NCBI RefSeq assembly: GCF_001042985.1 | Contig: NZ_JYKY01000028.1 | Span: 1-64,000 of the forward strand | From: Pseudomonas lundensis | GTDB taxonomy: Bacteria; Pseudomonadota; Gammaproteobacteria; Pseudomonadales; Pseudomonadaceae | Reading direction: 5' to 3' | Length of the DNA stretch: 64,000 nt | Notes under the pieces: generated by a model | The model's database searches: none | Seen by the model: only the letters and a program-made list of their open reading frames with translations | Told to the model about the DNA's origin: nothing | Position numbers and translations under genes: made by a program | Shown: piece by piece, positions 34,757-43,521 of the stretch | Layout of the letters: each line of letters begins with the position of its first letter | Numbering within the stretch: the first letter of the stretch is position 1

Positions 34757-35742
34757 ACACCCAGCGGTTTGCACTGACACCCGGCGAACCGGCAGGCATA
34801 GGTCCAGACCTGTGCCTGCTGCTCGCTTCGCAACACCAGCCCCATCCCCTGATTGCCATCACCAGCTGCGACCTGCTCTCTGAGCGGGCCGCCCAGCTGG
34901 GGGTGGACGTCAACCTGCTGCCCGTCGTGCCGGGGCAATGGCCCGAACAACCGGCGCCCGCAGGCAGCTTGTATGTGTGGGATACCCCGCTGAGCGCTGC
35001 GGTGACGCCCGGCGTACTGGACAAGGCCAATGCCGCCTTTGTGCTGCACACGCTGACCCGCGCCGCCCAAGGCTGTGTGGACGGCGACTTCGCAGGCATG
35101 ATTACCGCCCCTGTTCACAAGGGCGTTATCAATGAAGCCGGCATCCCGTTTTCCGGTCATACCGAATTCCTCGCCGACCTGACCCGCACCGAACAGGTTG
35201 TGATGATGCTCGCCACCCGCGGCCTTCGCGTGGCGCTTGTCACCACACACTTGCCGCTGCGTCAGGTCGCGGATGCAATCACCCCCGAGCGCTTGATGCG
35301 GGTGACGCGCATTCTGCACGCCGACCTGCAACAAAAATTCGGCATTGCCCAACCGCGAATCCTGGTGTGCGGGCTCAACCCCCATGCGGGCGAAGGCGGA
35401 CATTTGGGCCATGAAGAAATCGACATTATCGAACCCACCCTGGAGCTTCTGCGCAGCGAGGGCATGGACCTGCGTGGCCCGCTGCCTGCCGACACTCTGT
35501 TTACCCCCAAATATCTGGAGCACTGTGACGCAGTGCTGGCGATGTACCACGACCAAGGCCTGCCCGTGCTGAAGTACAAGGGGTTTGGCGCCGCCGTCAA
35601 CATTACCCTGGGCTTGCCGATCATCCGCACCTCTGTTGACCATGGCACCGCCCTGGATCTGGCGGGCAGCGGCAAGATCGACACCGGCAGCCTGCAAGTC
35701 GCCCTGGAAACCGCCTACCAGATGGCCGAGACCCGTTTATGA
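34753..35742 (+). CDS. pdxA: 4-hydroxythreonine-4-phosphate dehydrogenase
   Basis: Pyridoxal phosphate synthesis; oxidises 4-phosphohydroxy-threonine. The 329 residues start with ALTPGEPAGIGPD, contain the metal ligands in GHTEFLADL and MYHDQGLPVLKYKGF, and end in a canonical C-terminus. The GTG start overlaps the surA stop by 4 bases (GTGA), showing coupling. Confidence 0.94.
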   Translation: MNTQRFALTPGEPAGIGPDLCLLLASQHQPHPLIAITSCDLLSERAAQLGVDVNLLPVVPGQWPEQPAPAGSLYVWDTPLSAAVTPGVLDKANAAFVLHTLTRAAQGCVDGDFAGMITAPVHKGVINEAGIPFSGHTEFLADLTRTEQVVMMLATRGLRVALVTTHLPLRQVADAITPERLMRVTRILHADLQQKFGIAQPRILVCGLNPHAGEGGHLGHEEIDIIEPTLELLRSEGMDLRGPLPADTLFTPKYLEHCDAVLAMYHDQGLPVLKYKGFGAAVNITLGLPIIRTSVDHGTALDLAGSGKIDTGSLQVALETAYQMAETRL

Positions 35743-36557
35743 ACGAGCAATACCAACACAAGGCGCGCAAGCGCTTTGGTCAAAACTTCCTGCACGATGC
35801 TGGTGTAATCGACCGCATCCTGCGCGCCATCAATGCCAAGGCAGGCGATCGCCTGCTGGAGATCGGCCCGGGCCAGGGCGCATTGACTGAAGGCATCCTC
35901 CACAGTGGCGGCCAACTTGACGTGGTCGAACTGGACAAAGACCTGATCCCGATCCTGAACCAACAGTTCGCAGGCATGAGCAACTTCAACCTGCATCAGG
36001 GCGACGCCCTCAAGTTCGACTTCAACACACTGGGCGCGGCACCCCGCACCCTGCGTGTGGTCGGCAACCTGCCGTACAACATCTCCACGCCGCTGATTTT
36101 TCACCTGTTGAAAAACGCCGAATTGATCCGCGACATGCACTTCATGCTGCAAAAAGAAGTGGTTGAGCGTATGGCCGCAGGTCCGGGCGGTGGCGACTGG
36201 GGCCGTCTGTCGATCATGGTTCAGTACCATTGCCGCGTGGAACACCTGTTCAACGTCGGGCCGGGCGCCTTCAACCCGCCGCCCAAAGTCGACTCGGCCA
36301 TTGTGCGTCTGGTGCCACACGAGACCCTGCCGCACCCGGCCAAGGACCATCGTTTGCTGGAGCGCGTCGTGCGCGAGGCCTTCAACCAGCGTCGCAAAAC
36401 GTTGCGCAACACCCTCAAAGCCTTGCTGAGCAACGCTGAAATCGAAGCCGCTGGCGTCGATGGCAGCAAGCGTCCCGAGCAACTCGACCTGGCAGCATTT
36501 GTGCGTCTGGCCGACAAACTGAGCGAGCAAGCCGTCGCAGCGCCCGCTGCCGACTGA
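35739..36557 (+). CDS. rsmA: 16S rRNA dimethyladenosine transferase
   Basis: Dimethylates two adjacent adenines near the 3' end of 16S rRNA (KsgA). The 272 residues show KRFGQNFL, the SAM-binding LEIGPGQGALTE and the catalytic NLPYNIS. Its ATG overlaps the pdxA stop by 4 bases. Confidence 0.96.
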   Translation: MNEQYQHKARKRFGQNFLHDAGVIDRILRAINAKAGDRLLEIGPGQGALTEGILHSGGQLDVVELDKDLIPILNQQFAGMSNFNLHQGDALKFDFNTLGAAPRTLRVVGNLPYNISTPLIFHLLKNAELIRDMHFMLQKEVVERMAAGPGGGDWGRLSIMVQYHCRVEHLFNVGPGAFNPPPKVDSAIVRLVPHETLPHPAKDHRLLERVVREAFNQRRKTLRNTLKALLSNAEIEAAGVDGSKRPEQLDLAAFVRLADKLSEQAVAAPAAD

Positions 36558-36571
36558 CCGTCCTTACAAAT

Positions 36572-36602
36572 CGGGTACTGGCCGCATCTGGCCTAGTACC
36601 CG
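36572..36602. terminator. Strong hairpin between rsmA and apaG
   Basis: CGGGTACTGGCC pairs with GGCC-T-AGTACCCG across a 6-base loop, a 12-bp stem with one bulged T. No T run follows on the plus strand, so this may be a processing or stability element rather than a terminator. Confidence 0.4.
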
Positions 36603-36672
36603 TGACTTGGCCTAGACTCAGGCATCAGTTTTATCCCGAGCTGTGTCTCTGCTTTCAAGTAAGGCCTACCGC

Positions 36673-37053
36673 ATGTCCGAACCCCGCTATCAGGTTGACG
36701 TCAGCGTCGTCACCCGTTACTTGCCAGAACAATCTCAACCCGAGCACGACCGCTTCGCCTTCGCCTACACCATCACGGTGAAGAACAACGGCTCAATCCC
36801 CGCAAAACTGTTGTCACGTCACTGGATCATCACCGATGGCGACGGGCACAGCGAAGAAGTACGCGGTGCCGGTGTGGTCGGGCAACAACCGTTGATCAAG
36901 CCGGGCCAGGCACACACCTACAGCAGCGGCTCCGTGATCACCACACAGGTCGGCACCATGCAGGGCAGCTACCTGATGCACGCCCAAGACGATCATGAAT
37001 TCAAGGCCATCATTGCGCCCTTTCGCCTCGCCGTCCCCGGAGCACTGCACTGA
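36673..37053 (+). CDS. apaG: ApaG protein
   Basis: Small beta-sandwich protein (DUF525) of uncertain function, linked to Co/Mg resistance in other bacteria. The 126 residues include FAYTITVKNNG, LLSRHWIITDGDG and the GxGxxG-like VRGAGVVGQQP. The ATG at 36673 has a TAAGG site; ATG 36643 lacks one. It overlaps apaH by one base. Confidence 0.93.
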   Translation: MSEPRYQVDVSVVTRYLPEQSQPEHDRFAFAYTITVKNNGSIPAKLLSRHWIITDGDGHSEEVRGAGVVGQQPLIKPGQAHTYSSGSVITTQVGTMQGSYLMHAQDDHEFKAIIAPFRLAVPGALH

Positions 37054-37937
37054 TGGCGGTCTATGCCGTTGGTGACCTCCAAGGCTGCCTCCAACCCCTC
37101 AAATGCTTGCTGGAGCGGGTCGCCTTTGATCCGACCAAAGACACCCTGTGGCTGGTAGGCGATCTCGTAAACCGGGGACCTGAGTCGCTGGAGACGCTGC
37201 GTTTTCTGTATGGCCTGCGTGAATCACTGGTCTGCGTGCTGGGCAACCACGACCTGCACCTGCTTGCGGTGGGCAACAACATTGAGCGCCTGAAAAAGGG
37301 GGACACGCTTCGCGAGATCCTTGAGGCACCGGATTGCGACCAACTGCTGGACTGGCTGCGCCAGCAACCGCTGTTGCATTACGACCTCGAGCGAAATACC
37401 GCCCTGGTCCACGCAGGCATTCCCCCGCAATGGAGCCTGAAAAAAGCCCTCAAATATGCTGGCGAAGTGGAGCGCGCATTGCGCGATGACAGCCTCTTGG
37501 GCCCATTCCTTGATGGCATGTACGGCAACGAGCCTGCCAAATGGGACAGCGACCTCACGGGCATTGCACGCCTGCGGGTCATTACCAACTACTTCACCCG
37601 CATGCGGTTTTGCACCCGCGACGGCAAACTCGACCTTAAAAGCAAAGAAGGCGTGGGCAGCGCTCCACCCGGCTATGCACCGTGGTTCAGTTATAAAGAA
37701 CGCAAAACCCAAGACCTCAAGATTATCTTCGGTCACTGGGCCGCACTTGAGGGCAACTGCAAGGAGCCCGGCATCTACGCCCTCGACACCGGCTGCGTCT
37801 GGGGCGGCGCCATGACCCTGCTCAACGTCGACACCGGCCAGCGTTTGAGCTGCGACTGCGATGATCTGCACCTTAAAGCCCCCGCCAGCGTCCAACCCCC
37901 TTCCCAACCTTTGGGCGTAACGACTCCACGCCCGTAG
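37053..37937 (+). CDS. apaH: Symmetrical bis(5'-nucleosyl)-tetraphosphatase
   Basis: Cleaves Ap4A to two ADP; also reported to decap Np4-RNAs in E. coli. The 294-residue metallophosphoesterase shows GDLQGC, GDLVNRGP and GNHDLHLLA. Start and apaG stop overlap in ATGA fashion. Confidence 0.95.
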   Translation: MAVYAVGDLQGCLQPLKCLLERVAFDPTKDTLWLVGDLVNRGPESLETLRFLYGLRESLVCVLGNHDLHLLAVGNNIERLKKGDTLREILEAPDCDQLLDWLRQQPLLHYDLERNTALVHAGIPPQWSLKKALKYAGEVERALRDDSLLGPFLDGMYGNEPAKWDSDLTGIARLRVITNYFTRMRFCTRDGKLDLKSKEGVGSAPPGYAPWFSYKERKTQDLKIIFGHWAALEGNCKEPGIYALDTGCVWGGAMTLLNVDTGQRLSCDCDDLHLKAPASVQPPSQPLGVTTPRP

Positions 37938-37957
37938 TCAGGCCACAGGAATTTCCC

Positions 37958-38287
37958 ATGACCGATTTCAAACGTATCCCTCCCGAACAGGCCCAAGCAC
38001 TGCGCGATCAAGGCGCCGTGGTGGTCGACATTCGCGACCCGCAAGCCTATGCCGCCGGGCATATCAAAAACGCGACACACTTGGACAACCACTCGCTGCA
38101 CGACTTCATTGCCAAGGCCGATCTGGATGCGCCGCTGATCGTCGCTTGCTACCACGGCAATTCAAGTCAGAGCGCGGCGGCCTACCTGGTAGGTCAGGGA
38201 TTCAGCGAGGTGTACAGCCTCGACGGTGGTTTCGAGTTGTGGCGTGCGACTTATCCGGGCGAAATCGCCCAAAGCCCGGAGGAATAA
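37958..38287 (+). CDS. glpE: Thiosulfate sulfurtransferase GlpE
   Basis: Single-domain rhodanese moving sulfur from thiosulfate to cyanide or thiols. The 109 residues have the active-site C64 in VACYHGNSSQSAA and the VVDIRDPQAYAAGHI rhodanese opening. It is the last gene of the lptD-glpE run. Confidence 0.92.
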   Translation: MTDFKRIPPEQAQALRDQGAVVVDIRDPQAYAAGHIKNATHLDNHSLHDFIAKADLDAPLIVACYHGNSSQSAAAYLVGQGFSEVYSLDGGFELWRATYPGEIAQSPEE

Positions 38288-38587
38288 TTTTTTAAAACAC
38301 GCCAAGCCCACGTATTCAGTGGGCTGGCGCCCTGCCTGACCAACGGTCGCACACAACAATTCGCGCATCTCGCCTTGACCTCTCCCAGAACCAACTATCC
38401 TTTAGCTCAGGCCATCCGAATCTGGGGAGAGCCGGTACACCGGCGTGAGGATCATCAGTAGTAACTTCAAAGGGTTAGCCCCTTTGATGGTGTCCTGGGG
38501 GGTACACAGCAACAGCAACGTTGCCGCATGCCAGCACTCGAACTGACCGATCAATCGCCGGCTCCACGTATCGAGCGAGGTGACGTC
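38288..38587 (+). promoter_or_regulatory. Intergenic region and leader upstream of prkA
   Basis: These 300 bases hold no gene. A 7-bp dyad AGCCCAC/GTGGGCT (38305-38325) follows glpE; it has T-rich flanks only for minus-strand reading. A weak promoter candidate is TTGACC (38375-38380) with TATCCT (38396-38401) and a short 15-base spacer. Downstream, two hairpins lie in the likely prkA leader: GCCGG-TACA-CCGGC (38431-38444) and CAAAGGG-TTAGC-CCCTTTG (38468-38486). Confidence 0.4.
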
Positions 38588-40510
38588 ATGAGTATTTTTA
38601 GCCACTTCCAACAGCGCTTTGAATCCACGCGCCAGGAAGAACTTACGCTCCAGGAATACCTTGAGCTGTGCAAAAACGATAAAAGCGCTTACGCCTCGGC
38701 CGCCGAACGGCTGTTGATGGCCATTGGTGAACCGCAACTGCTGGACACCTCGACAGACTCTCGCCTCTCGCGAATCTTCTCCAACAAAGTGATTCGCCGG
38801 TATCCGGCCTTTGCCGACTTCCACGGAATGGAAGAGTGCATTGAACAGATCGTTTCCTACTTCCGCCATGCAGCCCAAGGGCTGGAAGAGAAGAAGCAAA
38901 TCCTTTACCTCCTCGGCCCGGTGGGTGGCGGTAAGTCGTCCCTGGCTGAAAAACTCAAGCAATTGATCGAGAAAGTCCCGTTCTACGCCATTAAAGGCTC
39001 GCCGGTATTCGAATCGCCACTGGGCCTGTTCAACGCCACGGAAGATGGCGCGATTCTTGAGGAAGACTTCGGGATCTCCAAGCGCTACCTGAGCACCATC
39101 ATGTCGCCCTGGGCCACCAAGCGGCTGGCTGAATTTGGCGGCGACATCAGCCAGTTCAGGGTGGTCAAACTCTACCCGTCGATCCTTAACCAGATTGCAG
39201 TGGCGAAAACCGAACCCGGTGATGAAAACAACCAGGACATTTCGGCATTGGTGGGCAAGGTCGATATCCGCAAGCTCGAAGAATTCCCGCAAAACGACGC
39301 CGACGCCTACAGCTATTCCGGCGCTTTGTGCCGCGCCAACCAGGGTCTGATGGAGTTCGTCGAGATGTTCAAGGCACCGATCAAGGTGCTGCACCCATTG
39401 CTCACGGCCACTCAGGAAGGTAACTACAACAGCACCGAAGGACTGGGGGCGATTCCGTTTACCGGGGTTTTGCTTGCGCACTCCAACGAATCGGAATGGC
39501 ACACCTTCCGTAACAACAAAAACAACGAAGCGTTCATCGACCGGATTTACATCGTCAAAGTGCCGTACTGCCTGCGGGTCAGTGACGAAGTCAAAATCTA
39601 CGACAAGCTGCTGTATAACAGCTCGCTGGCCAAGGCCCATTGCGCACCTGACACCCTGAAGATGCTGGCGCAGTTCACAGTACTGTCACGCCTCAAAGAA
39701 CCGGAAAACTCCAACATCTACTCCAAAATGCGGGTCTACGACGGCGAAAACCTCAAGGACACCGATCCAAAGGCCAAATCCATTCAGGAGTACCGCGACA
39801 GCGCCGGTGTAGACGAAGGCATGAACGGTCTCTCGACCCGCTTTGCTTTCAAGATTTTGTCCAAAGTCTTTAACTTCGACCCGCACGAAATCGCCGCGAA
39901 CCCGGTGCACTTGCTCTACGTGCTTGAACAACAGATCGAACAAGAGCAGTTCCAGCCCGAAACCCGCGAGCGTTATCTGCGCTTTTTGAAAGAGTACCTG
40001 GCGCCCCGGTATATCGAGTTCATCGGCAAGGAAATCCAGACCGCTTACCTGGAGTCCTACAGCGAATACGGGCAGAACATTTTCGACCGCTACGTGCTGT
40101 ACGCCGATTTCTGGATTCAGGACCAGGAATACCGCGACCCCGAAACCGGAGAAATCCTCAACCGCATTGCCCTTAATGAGGAATTGGAAAAAATCGAAAA
40201 ACCTGCGGGCATCAGCAATCCGAAAGATTTCCGCAACGAAATCGTCAATTTCGTTCTGCGTGCCCGCGCCAACAACAATGGCAAGAACCCGACGTGGCTC
40301 AGCTATGAAAAACTGCGGGTGGTCATCGAGAAGAAAATGTTCTCCAACACTGAAGACCTGTTGCCGGTCATCAGCTTCAACGCCAAGGCGAGCAAAGAGG
40401 ATCAACAGAAGCACAACGACTTTGTGACCCGAATGGTTGAACGCGGCTACACCGACAAACAAGTACGACTGCTCTCCGAGTGGTACCTGCGGGTCAGAAA
40501 ATCGCAGTGA
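38588..40510 (+). CDS. PrkA family serine protein kinase
   Basis: Homologue of E. coli YeaG, 640 residues. An AAA-type N-terminal domain has Walker A GPVGGGKSS (about 110-118); the C-terminal part is the PrkA kinase region. GAGGTG precedes the ATG at 38588. It heads the conserved prkA-yeaH-spoVR trio, tied to stationary-phase and nutrient stress in other bacteria. Substrates are unknown. Confidence 0.92.
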   Translation: MSIFSHFQQRFESTRQEELTLQEYLELCKNDKSAYASAAERLLMAIGEPQLLDTSTDSRLSRIFSNKVIRRYPAFADFHGMEECIEQIVSYFRHAAQGLEEKKQILYLLGPVGGGKSSLAEKLKQLIEKVPFYAIKGSPVFESPLGLFNATEDGAILEEDFGISKRYLSTIMSPWATKRLAEFGGDISQFRVVKLYPSILNQIAVAKTEPGDENNQDISALVGKVDIRKLEEFPQNDADAYSYSGALCRANQGLMEFVEMFKAPIKVLHPLLTATQEGNYNSTEGLGAIPFTGVLLAHSNESEWHTFRNNKNNEAFIDRIYIVKVPYCLRVSDEVKIYDKLLYNSSLAKAHCAPDTLKMLAQFTVLSRLKEPENSNIYSKMRVYDGENLKDTDPKAKSIQEYRDSAGVDEGMNGLSTRFAFKILSKVFNFDPHEIAANPVHLLYVLEQQIEQEQFQPETRERYLRFLKEYLAPRYIEFIGKEIQTAYLESYSEYGQNIFDRYVLYADFWIQDQEYRDPETGEILNRIALNEELEKIEKPAGISNPKDFRNEIVNFVLRARANNNGKNPTWLSYEKLRVVIEKKMFSNTEDLLPVISFNAKASKEDQQKHNDFVTRMVERGYTDKQVRLLSEWYLRVRKSQ

Positions 40511-40625
40511 GGCAGCGGCAAGCGCCCGGCTACACGCTGCTCGCGCCTGACGAACACTCCCGATCCCGGGAGCTCGCAGTGGCTTGCGGCGTGCAGCTCA
40601 CCTCTTGAAGCGGCCCGGAGGGCTT

Positions 40626-41900
40626 ATGAGCTATGTGATCGATCGACGCCTCAATGGCAAGAACAAGAGCACGGTAAACCGCCAGCGTTTTCTGCGGCGC
40701 TATCGCGACCACATCAAAAAGGCCGTCGAAGAAGCCGTGGGCCGGCGTTCCATCACTGACATGGAGCATGGCGAACAGATCAGCATTCCCGGTCGCGACA
40801 TTGATGAGCCGGTGTTGCACCACGGTCGCGGCGGTAAACAGACCGTCGTACACCCGGGCAACAAGGAGTTCACCAGCGGCGAACACATTCAGCGCCCCCA
40901 AGGCGGGTCCGGGGGTGGGGGCGGCCCGGGCAAGGCAGGCAATTCCGGCGAGGGCATGGATGAGTTCGTGTTCCAGATCACCCAAGAAGAGTTCCTCGAA
41001 TTCATGTTCGAAGACCTCGAGTTGCCGAACCTGGTCAAACGCCACCTGACCGGCACCGACACCTTTAAAACCGTGCGTGCCGGTATCAGTAACGAGGGCA
41101 ATCCCTCACGCATCAACATCATTCGGACGTTGCGTTCAGCCCATGCCCGGCGCATCGCACTGACCGGCAGCAGCCGCGCACGGCTCAAAGAAGCCAAAAC
41201 TGAACTGGAGCGCTTGAAGCGCGAAGAACCGGACAATTTCGGCGATATCAAAGACATCGAAGCTGAAATCGAGAAACTCAGCGCCCGAATTCATCGCGTG
41301 CCGTTCCTCGACACCTTCGACCTGAAATACAACTTGCTGGTCAAACACCCCAACCCGAGTTCAAAGGCGGTGATGTTCTGCCTGATGGACGTTTCAGGCT
41401 CCATGACACAAGCCACCAAGGACATCGCCAAGCGGTTCTTTATCCTGCTGTACCTGTTCCTGAAGCGAAATTACGACAAGATCGAGGTGGTCTTTATTCG
41501 CCACCACACCAGCGCACGGGAAGTGGACGAAGAGGAGTTTTTCTATTCACGGGAAACCGGCGGCACCATCGTGTCCAGCGCCCTCAAGTTGATGCAGGAG
41601 ATCATGGCCGAGCGCTATCCCACGAATGAATGGAACATTTACGCCGCCCAGGCTTCCGACGGTGACAACTGGAACGACGACTCACCCATTTGCCGTGACA
41701 TTCTGATCAACCAGATCATGCCGTTCGTGCAGTACTACACTTACGTGGAAATTACCCCGCGCGAACATCAGGCACTCTGGTACGAATATGAGCGTATCAA
41801 CGAGGCTTTTCCCGACACCTTCGCTCAGCAACAACTGGTCTCGGCCGGCGATATTTACCCGGTCTTCCGTGAACTCTTCCAGCGCAGGTTAGTGACATGA
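40626..41900 (+). CDS. UPF0229 protein YeaH (VWA-like)
   Basis: A 424-residue UPF0229 member. The N-terminal half is basic and contains a glycine run (about 95-110). The C-terminal half has a von Willebrand A-like metal site DVSGSM. GGAGG precedes the ATG at 40626. It follows prkA after 115 bases (which contain a CTCCCG/CGGGAG hairpin) and overlaps the spoVR gene by 4 bases. Biochemical role unknown. Confidence 0.9.
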   Translation: MSYVIDRRLNGKNKSTVNRQRFLRRYRDHIKKAVEEAVGRRSITDMEHGEQISIPGRDIDEPVLHHGRGGKQTVVHPGNKEFTSGEHIQRPQGGSGGGGGPGKAGNSGEGMDEFVFQITQEEFLEFMFEDLELPNLVKRHLTGTDTFKTVRAGISNEGNPSRINIIRTLRSAHARRIALTGSSRARLKEAKTELERLKREEPDNFGDIKDIEAEIEKLSARIHRVPFLDTFDLKYNLLVKHPNPSSKAVMFCLMDVSGSMTQATKDIAKRFFILLYLFLKRNYDKIEVVFIRHHTSAREVDEEEFFYSRETGGTIVSSALKLMQEIMAERYPTNEWNIYAAQASDGDNWNDDSPICRDILINQIMPFVQYYTYVEITPREHQALWYEYERINEAFPDTFAQQQLVSAGDIYPVFRELFQRRLVT

Positions 41901-43459
41901 CCGCCAAAGAGAATAAGCGCCACCCTATCTCCACTGGCTCCGAGTGGACCTTTGAACTGATCCAGGCCTACGACCGGGAAATCGGTCGCTTGGCAGAACG
42001 GTATGCACTGGACACCTACCCCAACCAGATTGAGGTGATTACCGCCGAGCAAATGATGGACGCCTATGCCTCTGTCGGGATGCCGTTGGGGTATCACCAT
42101 TGGTCCTACGGCAAACATTTCTTGAGTACCGAGAAATCCTACAGCCGTGGGCAAATGGGGCTGGCGTACGAAATCGTCATCAACTCAGACCCGTGCATCG
42201 CTTACCTGATGGAAGAAAACACCATTTGCATGCAAGCCCTGGTGGTTGCCCATGCCTGCTATGGCCACAACAGTTTCTTCAAGGGCAATTACCTGTTCCG
42301 GACCTGGACGGATGCCAGTTCGATCATTGATTACCTGGTGTTCGCCAAGCAATACATCATGCAATGCGAAGAGCGCCACGGTATCGATGCCGTGGAAGAC
42401 CTGCTGGACTCTTGCCATGCACTCATGAACTACGGCGTAGACCGCTACAAACGGCCTTACCCGATTTCGGCCGAAGAAGAGCGGCGGCGTCAGAAGGAGC
42501 GCGAAGAGCACCTGCAAAAACAGATCAATGACCTGTGGCGCACCATTCCCAAGAACGCTGACAAATTCAACGAAAAGGACAATGCGCGTTTCCCCGACGA
42601 GCCACAGGAAAACATCCTGTATTTCATCGAGAAACACGCGCCGCTGCTGGAACCCTGGCAGCGGGAAGTGGTGCGTATCGTACGTAAAATCGCGCAGTAC
42701 TTTTACCCGCAGCGCCAGACACAAGTCATGAACGAAGGCTGGGCAACTTTCTGGCACTACACCCTGATGAACGACCTTTACGATGAAGGGCTGGTAACGG
42801 AAGGCTTCATGATGGAGTTCCTGACCTCGCACACCAGCGTGGTGTTTCAGCCGGGTTTTGACAGCCCTTATTACAGCGGTATCAACCCGTATGCACTGGG
42901 GTTTGCGATGTACCGCGATATCCGGCGCATGTGTGAAGACCCCACCGAGGAAGACCGCCGCTGGTTCCCGGAACTGGCCGGTAGCGATTGGTTATCCAGC
43001 ATCAAGTTCGCCATGAGCAGCTTCAAGGACGAAAGTTTCATCCTGCAATACCTGTCTCCCAAGGTGATGCGCGACCTCAAGTTGTTCAGCATCATGGATG
43101 ACGATCAGAAAGACGATTTACTCGTTCCCGCCATCCATGACGAAAACGGCTACAGGATCATTCGTGAAACCCTGGCAGCGCAGTACAACTTGGGTAATCG
43201 CGAGCCCAACGTGCAGATCTGGAGCATTGACCGCCGCGGCGACCGCTCCCTCACCCTGCGCCATCAACAACATGACCGTAAACCGCTGGGCGATTCCACC
43301 GACGAGGTCCTTAAACACCTGCACCGCCTGTGGGGCTTCGATATTCATCTGGAGACGCTGCAAGGAGATCAAGTGATGAAAGTCCATCATGTTCCGCCTA
43401 AAGGCGAACATGGGGACGCTGACTATGGGCGCCTGGATTTGAGCGCCATTCACCTGTGA
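41897..43459 (+). CDS. SpoVR family protein (YcgB)
   Basis: The 520-residue third member of the PrkA-YeaH-SpoVR stress operon. It has MPLGYHHWSYGKHF and a conserved NEGWATFWHY motif, resembling a metal site. Despite the name there is no sporulation role in Pseudomonas. The ATG overlaps the yeaH stop. A strong terminator-like stem starts 9 bases after its stop. Confidence 0.92.
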   Translation: MTAKENKRHPISTGSEWTFELIQAYDREIGRLAERYALDTYPNQIEVITAEQMMDAYASVGMPLGYHHWSYGKHFLSTEKSYSRGQMGLAYEIVINSDPCIAYLMEENTICMQALVVAHACYGHNSFFKGNYLFRTWTDASSIIDYLVFAKQYIMQCEERHGIDAVEDLLDSCHALMNYGVDRYKRPYPISAEEERRRQKEREEHLQKQINDLWRTIPKNADKFNEKDNARFPDEPQENILYFIEKHAPLLEPWQREVVRIVRKIAQYFYPQRQTQVMNEGWATFWHYTLMNDLYDEGLVTEGFMMEFLTSHTSVVFQPGFDSPYYSGINPYALGFAMYRDIRRMCEDPTEEDRRWFPELAGSDWLSSIKFAMSSFKDESFILQYLSPKVMRDLKLFSIMDDDQKDDLLVPAIHDENGYRIIRETLAAQYNLGNREPNVQIWSIDRRGDRSLTLRHQQHDRKPLGDSTDEVLKHLHRLWGFDIHLETLQGDQVMKVHHVPPKGEHGDADYGRLDLSAIHL

Positions 43460-43467
43460 CGCACGTG

Positions 43468-43521
43468 AACCTCCGTTTGCGCGACGCAGCGGTTATCCTG
43501 TCGCGCTAACGGAGGTTTTTT
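43468..43521 (+). terminator. Terminator-like 17-bp stem that contains the cca ribosome-binding site
   Basis: AACCTCCGTT (43468-43477), T, GCGCGA (43479-43484) pair with TCGCGC (43501-43506), T, AACGGAGGTT (43508-43517), giving 16 pairs around one T-T mismatch. T6 follows, and the cca ATG comes immediately after. This should end spoVR transcripts. The right arm contains GGAGG, the cca Shine-Dalgarno sequence, so read-through RNA would have it paired. Confidence 0.8.
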
